NCBI GenBank assembly: GCA_030063045.1
Contig: JAQSEB010000007.1
Span: 930,001-994,000 of the forward strand
Length of the DNA: 64,000 bases
Origin: Pratylenchus scribneri
Taxonomy: Eukaryota > Nematoda > Chromadorea > Rhabditida > Pratylenchidae
Reading direction: 5' to 3'
The notes under the pieces were generated by a model, which did no database searches, was not told the DNA's origin, and saw only the letters and a program-made list of their open reading frames with translations. The position numbers were made by a program, and so were the translations under genes. Of this stretch, positions 48,677-59,834 are shown piece after piece. Position 1 is the stretch's first letter. The number at the start of each line of letters is the position of its first letter.

Positions 48677-49994
48677 ATGCAATTGAGACGGCAAATATTC
48701 AAGCTCAACAATTACCCACAAAAGTTTCCTTTGATTTAATTTTAAAATTTGTTGGTGTTTTTAAGTACATTAAAATGTTTCGCCAGTGGGCAGCCGCCAT
48801 CCACAGCAACTGAACAGCCAGAGAAACCACAAGGTTGGATTTCGCGAATTTTGACTGGGCCACGGGAGAATGCAATTGGCAGACAAACTCAAAGTCATTC
48901 TTCACTACTTTCAGTGGGCGAAGTTATTTATGAATTACAAAGTTTGCACATTTTAATTGTAATTGTAATGAAATAATAAAACCAAATTTTTAGCACATGA
49001 TGCAACCGGTGGTGATCGGGACAAATATTTGCACGCTTACAAAAATGTATGTTGGGTTTATTTTGGATAATTTGGGTGTAGCTCAAAGTCGGTCCTAAAC
49101 CAGGAGGATTTGTCAAAAAGTTTTAAAAAAAAAGTTCTGAAACCATAGCCAACTTTGAGCAACCCTATGCGATATCTTAAATAAATCTTTCTTTATTAAG
49201 TACACGGCTGAAGTGGTCAATGCGACGCCGGGTGCAGAATTATTCGGCTCATGGTTCGTACTGTTCGGCAACCAAAATCAGGCCATCAATTTGTGGCGTT
49301 ATCAAAAAGGATATTCCGATTTGGACAGGTCACTCACTATTTCATTTTACTAAAATATCCAAATATTTCAGCCATATCAAAGCACTTCAATCAAATGCAT
49401 CGGTTAAGGCTGCCGAATTGGATTATGCCCGACTCTGTGGACGGAGGCGAACAGTCATATGTAAACCGTTCAGCTATTGGGGTGAGCCAAAACCCAGAGA
49501 AAATGCACATGTTTATGATTTACGAAGCTATGAACTAAAGGTTTTTAATTAAATTCACTAATTTGTGAAAATATTTCTTTTAGCCTGGAAGCATGATCGA
49601 GGTTTGAAATGAGGAGAAAATTGGCAAATGACTAATTTATTTAGTGGGGAAATGCTTGGGCAAAAGGAATCACCTATCGTCGGGAATTCAATCAAGATGT
49701 AAAATTAAACAAATTATGAATTAATTAATTTTAATATATTTAGGTTGCTGGTTTCTTCTCTCAAGTCGGTCAACTTTATTTAGTTTTCCACATTTGGGCA
49801 TATCCATCAATGGTAAATTAATTAAATTTATTTAAATTAAATTAAAATTATTATTTAAGGTAAGCCGTAATACCACCAGGCAATTGAGCTGGACTAAACC
49901 CGGTTGGGACACCACTGTTGAATACACAGTGCCTTTGATCAAGAAAATGCAATCAAGAATTTTGATACCAAATGAATTGTCAAAATTGAAGTGA
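48677..49994 (+). CDS. nipsnap: NIPSNAP-family mitochondrial protein
   Basis: Exons 48677-48723, 48766-48941, 48994-49046, 49201-49328, 49372-49540, 49584-49601, 49645-49698, 49744-49812, 49860-49994; 282 residues, close to human NIPSNAP1 (284). The start MQLRRQIFKLNNYPQ is basic and fits a presequence; it is reached only through a 42-bp first intron. The two ferredoxin-like NIPSNAP repeats are visible: GSWFVLFGNQNQAINLWRY in the first, and YDLRSYELKPGSMIEWG, GFFSQVGQLY and HIWAYPS plus TVPLIKKMQSRILIP in the second. NIPSNAP proteins are matrix proteins linked to mitophagy tagging and metabolism; the biochemical activity is not settled. An 18-bp exon (49584-49601) is notable. An AATAAA lies at 50072-50077. 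Confidence 0.93.
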
Positions 49995-50285
49995 ACACAA
50001 ATAATCAAAAATATTTTCACATTTTTGGCATATTAGGATTTTTTTCCAAGCATTTTTATGATGACAAATCGAATAAAACTGGTCATTTCCATAATAAACA
50101 TTTTGATAAAATTATGAATTAATTGAAATTTGACTTTTTGTGGATTTGTTTATTCCACCAATTTTCATATTTATTTATTTTGTTATATGGATCGAATTTT
50201 TGCTTAATTATTGATTTTAGCTGTGGAAGCGCACGCATTGCCCCATTCATTCATTCATAACTCTCTTCACAAGCAACCCAAAAGG

Positions 50286-51876
50286 ATGGCTAATCCATTT
50301 GATGAAGGCAATGATGATTATTTGCGAGGCAGGCGGGGACTTGGCTTAGGTAAATCCACAAAATAAAATTGAATAGGCAAAATTTTGAAACGAATTATTT
50401 GCCAGTTTTCATGGGCTTTAGAGTTCATTTGACAGCCGAGAAAATCTACCTATTAGAGGAGAGTTTTTATTGACGAGAGACAGGATTTTAGATAGCATAT
50501 CTTATTCGATAGGCTGGTTAAAACGCTATCGAATAGTTTATAATTAATTATGGTTCAAAATTAAAGGATATTAAAAGGCTTTAACCATTTCGGTTTAATG
50601 GTTCAAAACTGAAAGTTAGGAATGGTTAAACCCAAACCAACGATTGGGTATGAGGTTAAGCATTAAAATTATAAGCCAGAACTTTCTCTCGGCAAAAAAG
50701 TAAAACAATTTTTTTGCAGATCCAGTCAAAAGCTATACCACCAAAACGACGAAGAGCATTGAAAAGCAAATGGAGGACATTGACCGTGACATAGAGAAGT
50801 ACTTGGAAATGTCGCTGGACAGCACCCAACGTTCTTGCCAACAATTGGAATCGTCCGATAAACTTGCCGAACAAACTGCCAGAGTAAAATTTTAACTTTT
50901 TGATATTTTGTAAATATTTCGCATTTTTTAGGAATTATTGGAGCAACGGGAAAAGTTGGAGAAGGCCGAAACCAATTTGGACGAAATTCACAAGACCACA
51001 CAATACACTCAACGGAGCCTGAACAGGTAAAAATTGTGGAAAATGTAAATTTAATTTTACAAAATTTCGCAGTCTAAAATCATTGTTCGGCGGAATGTTT
51101 AAGAACAAATTTTCTCGACTGCCAAAGGAGAAATCGAAAGAAGAACAACAACAGCAGGTATTTCAGATTTGAGAGAATAAATTAAATTAAAAATAAATAA
51201 TTAAGCAAAACAATGCAATGGGAACATCAAAATCGGCCGATCAATTGACCAAAATTGTGGATCGCGTCAATGGCGAAAAGCAAGGAAATGTTGTTCTTGG
51301 TGGAAGTGGGGCACAGCCATCACATTCACTGAATGCCTCATCGAGGGCTCAAATCCAAGGGACACGTTGGGAAGCAATGGACAATCAAATTGATCAAAAC
51401 TTGGGTAAATATTTTTCATTTTTTCAATTAAATGACCTTATATTAGAGCTTTTCCTACCTAATTTTTTGGTATGAATACTTAATTTCGTCTAGTAATGTA
51501 CTATAGAATGTATAAAAATACACTTAAATGAAAACCAAACCAGAAAAAAATTAACGTCCTCTGTTCGAACTCATGACCTAAATTTTACAATAATGGAAGG
51601 CCATCTACTCGGCTAAAGATGGAAATTTTTGTTGAAATTTTATTTATAGCCATAATCTAACCTTAAAATCTAAACCCATAAAGTAATATATAATCGAACT
51701 CTTCAAATTAAGACCAAATGAGTTCTCAACTGGCGCGTCTTCGCAATTGGGGCACAGCATTGGGCGATGAAGTGGATGATCAAAATCGCCTGCTCGATCG
51801 AATCCAAACGAAGGCTGAACGCAATGATACTGTGGTCCGAAGTCAAGAGACTCAAATGCGCAAATTGCTCGGATAA
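50286..51876 (+). CDS. snap-29: SNAP-29, Qbc-SNARE
   Basis: Exons 50286-50349, 50720-50883, 50932-51026, 51073-51157, 51206-51404, 51713-51876; 256 residues. It opens MANPFDEGNDDY; an N-terminal NPF motif (EH-domain ligand) is characteristic of SNAP-29. Two SNARE coiled coils follow: Qb from about residue 30 (SIEKQMEDIDRDIEKYLEMSLDSTQRS…) and Qc at the C-terminus (QMSSQLARLRNWGTALGDEVDDQNRLLDRI). There is no palmitoylated cysteine cluster in the linker, unlike SNAP-25, so membrane association should be through partners. Role: fusion in endosomal, secretory and autophagosome-lysosome traffic. Intron 1 has a degenerate repeat and intron 5 a SINE. Confidence 0.94.
50395..50650. repeat. degenerate repeat in snap-29 intron 1
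   Basis: Contains aatggttcaaaa- and ggtttaatggttcaaaac-type segments resembling MITE-D sequence in the EZH2 introns. Boundaries are unclear. Confidence 0.35.
51432..51665 (-). mobile_element. tRNA-like SINE, copy 5 (snap-29 intron)
   Basis: Reverse orientation: TAGCCGAGTAGATGG (A box), GGTCATGAGTTCGAAC (B box), then a tail with actatagaatgt and agagcttttcctacc shared with copy 4. Confidence 0.7.
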
Positions 51877-52478
51877 ATTATGTGGAAGAACAAATGGAAA
51901 GATGAAATTAATGAATATGAAGAATGACCAACAATTGTCCTTTCGGCTAATTCAACTTACTTAAATCCCTCCATAACCTAATTTTTTGTGATGAATGATT
52001 GAACAGACAATGAGCACGGAATATATTATATTCATTCACATAATCAACTCCCACCATTCACATTCATTTTTAATGATGAAAAATTGACTCAAACACAATT
52101 TTTACTAAAATTACCGATCAAAAATTTTTATTCAATTCAAATCAATATAAATATGTTCCAACATCAATGATAAATTGTGGATTTCTTTCTTGATTTTTCG
52201 CTCAAAAATGTAAAACATTTGATGCCTTTTTTCTCCACCAAGCAATATATTCTTGTGCTTGTAACTGCAAATATCTTTTTTTTTTAAATATTTTTATTTT
52301 TTCACTGACTATAAGAAAAATTTCCACGAGCACAGATCACATTAAAAGCGCCACCAAAATGTTTTCTAGCCTGCATCATGATATTCTGCTTGGAGCGGAT
52401 TATATTGCCGGCAACGATATTCTGAATGGTTAGTATTTAATTTGGCTATTAAAAGAGCATTGAAAATGACGAAAAGAT

Positions 52479-52660
52479 TATAACGGTTCAATGGTTTATC
52501 CTAGACCACCAGCAGAACCTTTAGCCTATACCCCACGGCCAGTAATTTGTCATGGTTTGGCCCAAGCCAAATATAATTAAATGATCATCTTGACCGAGAT
52601 CTATCGATTGATTGTAAGGTTTATTGGTCTAAGACTACCATTGAACCGTTAGAATTTTCG
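52479..52660. mobile_element. MITE-D copy 1
   Basis: Ends ataacggttcaatggtttatcctagacc and ggtctaagactaccattgaaccgtta are near reverse complements. Confidence 0.65.
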
Positions 52661-52680
52661 GAATTTAAGTGTTTTTTTCG

Positions 52681-52926
52681 TCAAATTAAATATTTTCCAT
52701 TCTTGAAATGATGCAAGCGCAAATTAGAGAGTAAAATAAGGTTATCCACCTGAACCATAATTTCTTCCAATTGCTTATTATTGCATTGACTTTCGGTTGC
52801 TGGGGTTTCGGAATTGAGACTTCTTTTTATGCGATAACGTCGATTTTGGTATTGCTGCTGATAATTGCATAAAGCAACAACGAAAATGGCAATTAGGAGG
52901 AGTAAAATTGCAGAATAAAGTGACAT
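52681..52926 (-). CDS. possible small secreted peptide precursor (81 residues)
   Basis: Single-exon ORF with a strong signal-peptide-like start (MSLYSAILLLLIAIFVVALC). A Gln/Arg/Tyr-rich stretch and a dibasic RIKR site around residue 35 follow, as in processed secreted precursors, then an acidic/amphipathic C-terminus. No family is recognised. It is short, lies in an intergenic region and has no exon support, so it could be chance. Confidence 0.3.
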   Translation of the reverse strand: MSLYSAILLLLIAIFVVALCNYQQQYQNRRYRIKRSLNSETPATESQCNNKQLEEIMVQVDNLILLSNLRLHHFKNGKYLI

Positions 52927-53191
52927 TTTTTATGCAGTATAAAGCGAAAGAATTGAAATGGATTATCCGCCGATGGACGGATTGAAAGCGAATGAAAAAC
53001 TCAATGAAGAAAAGTAAATTTGTCTCCGCGAGGAACCATTAAAATGCATAGATTTGACCGAATTTTACTTTCCCGCGAACGATAATTACACTCACGCAAT
53101 TTCACACGATAAAATTACAAAATTAATTGACCAAAAATTATCCAGATTATCCAAATTTAGATTAAAAAAATATCAAAAATTAATTTATTAA

Positions 53192-56100
53192 ATGGCAACA
53201 ACAGAAAAAGAGAAACAACAACGAAAGACAAAAAAGCACAATGAGGAGAAAGAACTTTCAAGTTCAATAATCCTCGTTGGATATTGGCAAGTCCGTGAGG
53301 AATATGAACAAATTATTGCCACACAAGGATTGGTATCTGTTTAAATTACAATCGAATTTAAATTAACGAAAAAATAATTCAGAAAGCATTTGAAAAATCG
53401 AGAAAAATAATTCCTCAAAAATATGATGTGCCCATTGTCCCACTGAATATTCCGGAATACAATCAAATCAAGGAGAAGCAACAGGCAGCCTCTCTTCGTC
53501 GGGCGGACACAAATTCCATTGTGAACAAATGCCCAATTATTCCAATTGAACATGTCGAATCGACACCGCCCATGCAATATTGGACACATACGGAAGCGAA
53601 TGTTATTGTAAGCATTGAGTAGTTTAAAACATTGGGAAAATTTGGTTCAGAATTGATGAAATTCTGATCAAAAAATCACTAAAAATTTAGCTAATTCTTA
53701 GTAAGGGCCATTTTAAGTGGGTTTTTGGGCATAATTCAATAATATCTGAATCAATTTAAATAAAATTAATATCATTTGATAGCCAAAAGTTAGCTCTTTA
53801 ATTTGATACTAAAATCATTAAAATCGGTTCAGTCCTCCTTAAAATAGAGTCCAATAAATCATTTTAATTGTCCTATTAAAACAAAATAATTCACATAATT
53901 TTTCATTTCAAGGCTGAAGATGAATACACACTCTCGCACATTCCATTCTTGGGCGATTCCGTCGATGACACTTCATTCTGTTCGGATTTGATGAAAACAT
54001 TCCCAGAAGGAATTCATGGCACCAAAGAGGGTTGCGGTGAATACATCAATGATTATATCCTCTATTACATGGTCAAACTGGTCAAGGAACGACATCCCGA
54101 AATTAGTAAATTTATTTGGATTGATTAAATTAAATTTCTTCATTAAATTTAGATGTGGAAACCATTTGCAAGCATGTCTATCAACATTTCCCAAATAAAG
54201 CTTCTCGCCATGAACTCAATGCAATGTATTTATTTAATTCATAATTTAAAATGGAAATAATTTAATTTATCAAAAATAAACTGAAAATATCCAAAAAATC
54301 TATAGCGGTTTAGTGGTAGACCCAAAAACCTTGAACCAATTGAGTGACTCATGAAAACATGATTATTTTTTGGCTTGTGTTTTAAATAATTTTAACTTAG
54401 TTTTGAACCAAAATAGTTTAAACGGTTTAATACCCTTTAATTGTTGACCAAACCATAATAAATTATATACCATTCAATCAATCTTGACCAGCTCTATCCA
54501 ATTTGGTTTTGGTTTGGTTATGGTTTGTGAATATGGAGGACAAACCCTTAAACCATTATAATTATTTTGGCATTTAAATACAAATTTAATATTAGCCAAT
54601 TTAAAACTAATTTTATTTTAAAATTTAGGTATCCGGATTTACAACAACGTTTTGAGCCGGAAACAATCAGCCGCACGGAATTCACAAATGAAAATGGCGA
54701 ATTGATGGCAAATTTTTCCTCCTCTCGCCTTTTGAACAGCTATGAACTTTTGCTTTGCCACAAATGCTTTGCATATGATTGCATTATGCACAATGGTAAT
54801 TAAATTAAATATAAATTGAATATTTAATCAATTTTAGCCACAATTGGGGACAATTATGGCGGCGGACGAAAAGCAAAAAAACGCCATAATGGATTTGAAC
54901 GGAACAAAACAGCCAAAGAGAATAATCAGCAACAGCAAATGATGCCATGTTCACCGAATTGTTATTTGAATGTGGCCGAAAAAGTGCGCTCTCCACAGCC
55001 AAATCATAAGGTATTCCCAATTTTGGATATTAAAAACCAAAGATATTCTCCCAAAAAATATAATTTAAATTTATTTTAAAGGGTCGTCGACTTGATTTGC
55101 AAATTGACCTGAACAATGGTGGCCCACAATTATGGACGCCTCATGAGGAATCAATTTTTGCGGTTTTAAGACAAACTGGCGAGGAGGATTTCTGCAAAAT
55201 TACAAAGTTTGATTAAAATTTGGCAATAATTATTTAAATTTTAGAATGCTGAATATGTGCACGACCGAAAGAAGCAAAAAAACTTGCAAAGAAGTTTTCG
55301 ATTATGCATCTCGGACCGGGCCACTTTCTCCACGTCTTGATTTGCAATCGTCGCCAGTGAAAAATGCAAAGTAATTTTTTGGATAAATTTGGAATATTTA
55401 ATTAAGTTTTTTTAAATTTTTGGATATAAAAAATTTTTATTATAATATTATTTAATTTTCCCATTCCCAAATAGATATCGAAAGAACCGTGATTCGCACC
55501 GAACATTCCGGGCAATGAAATGGGCCAATACAAATGGCAAAGTGGAAAACAGCCAAAAGTTCAAACCGTGCAAACACAAAGGAGAATGCCGCGAGGACAG
55601 CAGCGATTGTTATTGCCTTCGAGTGAACAATTTGTGCACGAAATATTGTGGCTGCTCGGAGGAATGCGAAAATCGTTTTCCCGGTTGCCGATGCGCACCG
55701 GGCAATTGCAGGACCAAACAGTTTTGACAAACGGGCTAGACTTAGATTGACTAGGTTGTATAAAGAATAGTTTAACAATTTTTTTTTGAAAATTTCGATC
55801 TAAAGAAGCCATCCGGACACCTCACTTTAGAAAAATTTATGTATCGGGTTCGAATCCACTCAAAGGAAAGTAATTTTTTCGGACTTAATGTCACTTATGA
55901 ATTTTTACAATCTATTTTGAAAAGTTTTTTAGCCGAATGGGTGACCCTCCAGTTTAGCAAAATTTAGGTCCCGGGTTCGAACCCGCTCCGAGGAAGTTAT
56001 TTTTTTCGGACTTGATTTTCACTTTTATGCAATTTTATAGATTCTTTAATACATTTCTAGATCGAAATAGGTCATTTGACCAAAAAATAATACATTTTTC

Positions 56101-57118
56101 CTATTAATTTTAATTTATACATTTTTTTTATTTAAGTGTCAATGTTATTATGCCAGTTGGGAATGCGATCCGGACATTTGTAAATCATGCAATTGCGGTA
56201 AATTAATTAAATTTGATAATAAACTACGTAATTACCAATTAATTTAGGAAAATTGGACACTGACGGCGAACAAATTTGCAAAAATGTCTCCATTCAACGT
56301 GGACTTCAAAAACGACTGATTGTGGCTCCCTCGCAAGTGGCCGGCTGGGGCTGCTTTGCCAATGAGGACATTGACAAAAATGATTTCATTTCGGAATATT
56401 GTGGCGAAGTGATCAGCCAGGCTGAGAGTGAACGCCGTGGCAAAATATACGATCGGATTAAATGCAGCTATTTATTTGGTGAGTACAGAAATATTTAATT
56501 TTTAATAGGAAAATATTTATTAATTTATCGGAAAAAAGATATTGAAAATGACTTTTAACGGTTCAAAATTCAATGGTTTATCCTAGACAGATATATTCCA
56601 TCATTGGATTATATTTTTGAAGGGGTTTAACCGATTCTAAATAAGTTTTAAACCAATAAACGAAAATTGGTTTAAACCGTTTAATACTCTTTAATTTTGC
56701 CCAAATCATTATAATTATTTTGGCAATTAAAAATAATACAATTTTTTAAATTTAAATATTCCATAGGTTTGAACGAGGAACAAGTGGTGGACGCAACCCG
56801 TGTTGGGAATGTGATTCGTTTTGCCAACCATTCTCGCAATCCAAATTGCCGTGCCCGAGTGGTTGTCGTCAATGGAGACCATAAAATTGGGATTTTCGCC
56901 CAACGCCCAATTAAATGCGGCGAAGAATTGTTCTTTGATTATGGTAAATACTTTAGAAAAAGTCGAATTTTAATTCAATTCCACTCATTTTAGCCTACAA
57001 TAAAAGTCAACAAGTGCAATTTGTGCCGAAAGAGTTGAGCAGCATTATCAAACAAAAGGACAAAATGGAACGGGCGGCGGCCATTGCTGACATTTTGGAT
57101 GGAGGAAGTTCCAATTAA
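53192..57118 (+). CDS. EZH2: EZH2/E(z)-type histone H3K27 methyltransferase (PRC2 catalytic subunit)
   Basis: Exons 53192-53332, 53383-53607, 53913-54105, 54153-54225, 54629-54795, 54838-55010, 55082-55206, 55245-55370, 55475-55721, 56137-56197, 56248-56478, 56767-56943, 56994-57118; about 687 residues. The N-terminal EED-binding part is diverged. The DED-to-SANT region is recognisable ([31 protein letters not shown]-like motif, [15 protein letters not shown]). The CXC cysteine cluster follows ([20 protein letters not shown]…), then the SET domain with [31 protein letters not shown] and EELFFDY. The catalytic site looks intact. This is the enzyme that writes H3K27 methylation; C. elegans MES-2 is the counterpart. 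The exon 9/10 junction is not canonical (see findings). The start codon has no upstream acceptor, so more 5' coding sequence is possible. Confidence 0.93.
53640..53875. mobile_element. MITE-B copy 3, left-truncated (EZH2 intron 2)
   Basis: The right arm is complete (ttaatatcatttgatagccaaaagttagctctttaatttgat); the outer part of the left arm is missing. Confidence 0.7.
54290..54572. mobile_element. MITE-D-like copy 2 (EZH2 intron 4)
   Basis: Diverged; begins tatagcggtttagtggtagaccc and ends near aacccttaaaccattataattattttggc. The inner part carries aaacggtttaatacccttt, also seen in copy 3. Confidence 0.5.
55735..55925 (+). mobile_element. tRNA-like SINE, copy 6 (EZH2 intron 9)
   Basis: agccatccggacacc…gtatcgggttcgaatccactcaaaggaaagtaattttttcggactt. 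It sits head to tail with copy 7. Confidence 0.7.
55926..56075 (+). mobile_element. tRNA-like SINE, copy 7 (EZH2 intron 9)
   Basis: The best-preserved head: tagccgaatgggtgaccc (A box), then ggtcccgggttcgaacccgc (B box), then gaggaagttatttttttcgg and a tail ending near catttctagatcg. Confidence 0.75.
56525..56745. mobile_element. MITE-D-like copy 3 (EZH2 intron 11)
   Basis: Begins taacggttcaaaattcaatggtttatcctagac, as in copy 1. Later parts match copy 2 (aaaccgtttaatactctttaatt, cattataattattttggca). Confidence 0.6.
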
Positions 57119-58377
57119 AATGAGATGACATCAAAACAAATTAGACCCAAAATCCCATACCCTCAATTGTATTGTATTTTATTTTAAACATTCCAAGTTT
57201 TCTTCCCCATTTTCGTCGATTATTTCATTATTAATTATTCTTTCATATAATGGACTTTCATCATTTATTTTTAAATATTTTTTTTCCATTTCCAATCTCA
57301 TCTCAAAATTAATTCTTTCATTGTCCGTTTTTTAACAATTCTGGGATAAATTTAAAAAAAACTTTGTTCGATTGTCAATTTTTGCGCAAACCTCTCCACC
57401 AATTTTTTCAATCGATCGATCCATAGAGAACTTTCGCCCCTCGATTGAAAATTAGGCAAGCTGGATGCTTGTTTCCACCCTCTAAAACTCGATTAAGAAG
57501 GAATGAATAAATTCGCCTTAGGCGGTTTTTTGGTGCACGGAAATAAGTGGATTGGATGGGAGATTATTATGTTGGTTGGTTGGGCGGCTTTTCGTGTTGT
57601 TTGGTTGATTGGTTGGTTATGCGCATGCTTGCGCCAAGTTGTTGATTGAATAAATTGAAGAGAATTGTGGAGGGGAATCTATTTTATTGTTTTGTTGGTT
57701 GTTTTGTGCAGCAGCAGCCTTCAACAACAAAAGCACAACCAAAATAAAATAAAATCGGATTGATCTATTGTCAGAAAATGTTGCTGATTCCAGCAGTGAT
57801 TTTTCCTCCAAAAGTTCTCCATTTTTTATTCTTTGGCTTTTTAATTGGGCCTTTGAAGACTACATTTTCATCAAAAGTAAGCAATGAGGAAAATAACGAA
57901 CGGCAACAGAATGGTTGGTTTGAAAGTGGCGGAAAACTTGTAAAAATAGTGAAAATTTTCAAGCATTTTTTGAAATTTTTAAAATTTTTCAAAATTTTTG
58001 AAATTTTTCGAATTTTTTGATAATTTAAAAAAAATTTATTGCCAATTAATATCCATCTCCACTAAAATGTTTCCCCAAACAATAATACCTAAACATTAAA
58101 TAAATATCATAGCACCCGGAGATTACAAAATTTCAGGGATTTCGATTTTATCAAGCCAAATTTGTTTTTTCTAGTCAAAATTTTCTGTCAAAAAACATTC
58201 AGATCAGACCCCTAAACTCGATTTTTACGAGTAATCAAACATTTCATTACAAATATTTATCAATCAATAATCACATATACAAAAAATACATTATGAAATA
58301 AGACAACACAAAAAATGGTGAGTAATGTGTGAAAAACAACAATGTGATGAGAGGAAAATGGGAGTGAATTTGTACAC
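57119..58377. other. convergent intergenic region between EZH2 and the phosphatase
   Basis: AT-rich 3' regions of both genes. Two overlapping opposite ORFs lie here. The minus ORF 57617-57811 (64 codons) has a hydrophobic FYFILVVLLLLKAAAA stretch preceded by a 19-residue polar start. The plus ORF 57760-58020 starts with a hydrophobic segment and degenerates into a Lys/Phe/Ile repeat. Neither has homology I can recognise, so neither is called a gene. Confidence 0.4.
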
Positions 58378-59834
58378 TTAGCAACAATGTCGATCAGATG
58401 ATTGGGGTTGTTGGAGTGGAGGGCTTGAAGGTTCTTTGGCGGTTATTTGATCATCATCGTCATCAACGTTGCTTCCGCCGCCGCCGCCATCATTGCCATT
58501 GCCTCTTCGTGTTGTTGCTGCTGCTGGTCTTGGTTGATGAGCCGGGAACAGAATGAAGCGGCAGGTGAGTTGTTGGTCCACATCCATGGCTGCGCCTGAG
58601 TTCTGAAAAACACAAATTCGCATTATTAAGCCAAACAAAACTGCCTAAAAGAATTAACCTGGTTATTGTAGTTGGGTGCCGAGAACAGTGTGATTAGATG
58701 GTGGCTGCTGTGCACTTCGTAGCCATTTTGCATTGGTTCATGCGCTCTGACGATCAAATCCACATCCAATTGTGCACACTGAAAAAAAAACAATAAATTA
58801 ATTAATCTAAAATTTGGTTTTACCTTTTCAATCACTACATCGTCGCCAAAGAAAACGGAGCAATTGCGAGGTTCATTATAAGCAAAGCCTTGAAATCCGG
58901 GTTCGGAATGTGGATCGGCCCTTAATTTGTCGATTGATTATTAATTTTTAGAATTATTTGACTTACCAAAGTAGATCATCTTGCAACGTATCTTCTTCAG
59001 GATCATGCCAGCCACGTGGAATATGCCTAAGTTGCCTTCGTTCTTCAAGTTTTGGTGATAGTCCGCCTAAAAATGGAAAATTATTTAAAAAACCTTTTGA
59101 GTTTTTAAATTACCATGCATCAATAGGATCCGATCTCCAATCAGCGCGGTCAGTGGCAATTGCGTGAAAGCATCGTTGAAACGTCCGTAAACATATTCCC
59201 AATGGTGTGGATAGCGTCGCCGGCATTCGTCCTGGAATTGTCGTCTGATACCGCTGCCATCGTGTTTGGATCTGTTAGTCCCTTCGCATTCATGGTTGCC
59301 GCGGAGCAGGAAGAAATTCTTTGGATAGGCCACTTTGTAGCAGAAGAGCAGCGAAATTGTTTCCAAACTCATTGGGCCTCGATCGACGTAGTCTGTGTAA
59401 AAAATAATTGATTTGAATTAAATTTGAAGAAGAAAAAGTTCCAACCTCCTAGGAATAGATAATTTGTGGCCGGTGGAAATCCAAGTCTGCTGAAGATTCG
59501 CAAAAGGTCCGTAAATTGTCCATGAATGTCGCCGCAAACCACCACGGGCTAAAAATGAAAAAATTTAATTGGAAATTGAAAAGTAGAAAAACTCACAGGA
59601 TTCAGCTCCAAATGCACAGGTTGCTCTTTGAACACTTCTCGGGCCATATCCGCCAATGAAATGAGTTGATCTGCTGAGGCCTAAAATGAGGGAAAATTAA
59701 ATAGTAAAATGGAAAGAAAATAAACTCACAATTCTGACTATGTCAATCCTCGCGTTCTTCCTTGGATCCTCTGCGTCCTTTGCCTGTTGTCGTAGTTGAT
59801 CAGCCAAAGCGCGAACGATGTGAAAATTGGTCAT
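58378..59834 (-). CDS. divergent PP1-type serine/threonine protein phosphatase catalytic subunit
   Basis: Exons (complement) 58378-58602, 58659-58778, 58824-58920, 58967-59066, 59114-59392, 59446-59548, 59597-59680, 59730-59834; 370 residues. All metal and catalytic motifs of the PPP family are present: GDIHGQ, GDYVDRG, RGNHEC, HGGLSP and [11 protein letters not shown]. It is PP1-like rather than PP2A/2B-like ([21 protein letters not shown]). Differences from canonical PP1 include an insertion of about 8 residues after RGNHEC ([11 protein letters not shown]…) and APNYNNQ in place of APNYCGEFDN, which loses the toxin-reactive cysteine and shortens the β12-13 loop. It also has an 80-residue Gly/Asp/Pro-rich tail ending in CC. 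Such diverged PP1 paralogues are common in nematodes, often germline-expressed (inference). Confidence 0.92.

Larger units (their letters stand above)
51877..53191. other. intergenic stretch between snap-29 and EZH2
   Basis: It contains a MITE-D copy (52479-52660), a possible small secreted ORF on the minus strand (52681-52926) and an isolated plus-strand ATG exon-like piece at 52361-52429. That piece reads MFSSLHHDILLGADYIAGND and ends in a GTTAGT donor, but I could not connect it in frame to any exon. The rest is AT-rich. Confidence 0.4.

Noticed and set aside
52361..52429. Candidate first exon (MFSSLHHDILLGADYIAGND) for EZH2
   Set aside because: It has a plausible donor, but there is no acceptor before the EZH2 exon at 53192 and no in-frame partner, so it was left out of the model.
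55926..56000. Functional tRNA gene
   Set aside because: A and B boxes are good, but the stems do not pair, the anticodon region is degenerate and at least six relatives share a non-tRNA tail; it is a SINE.
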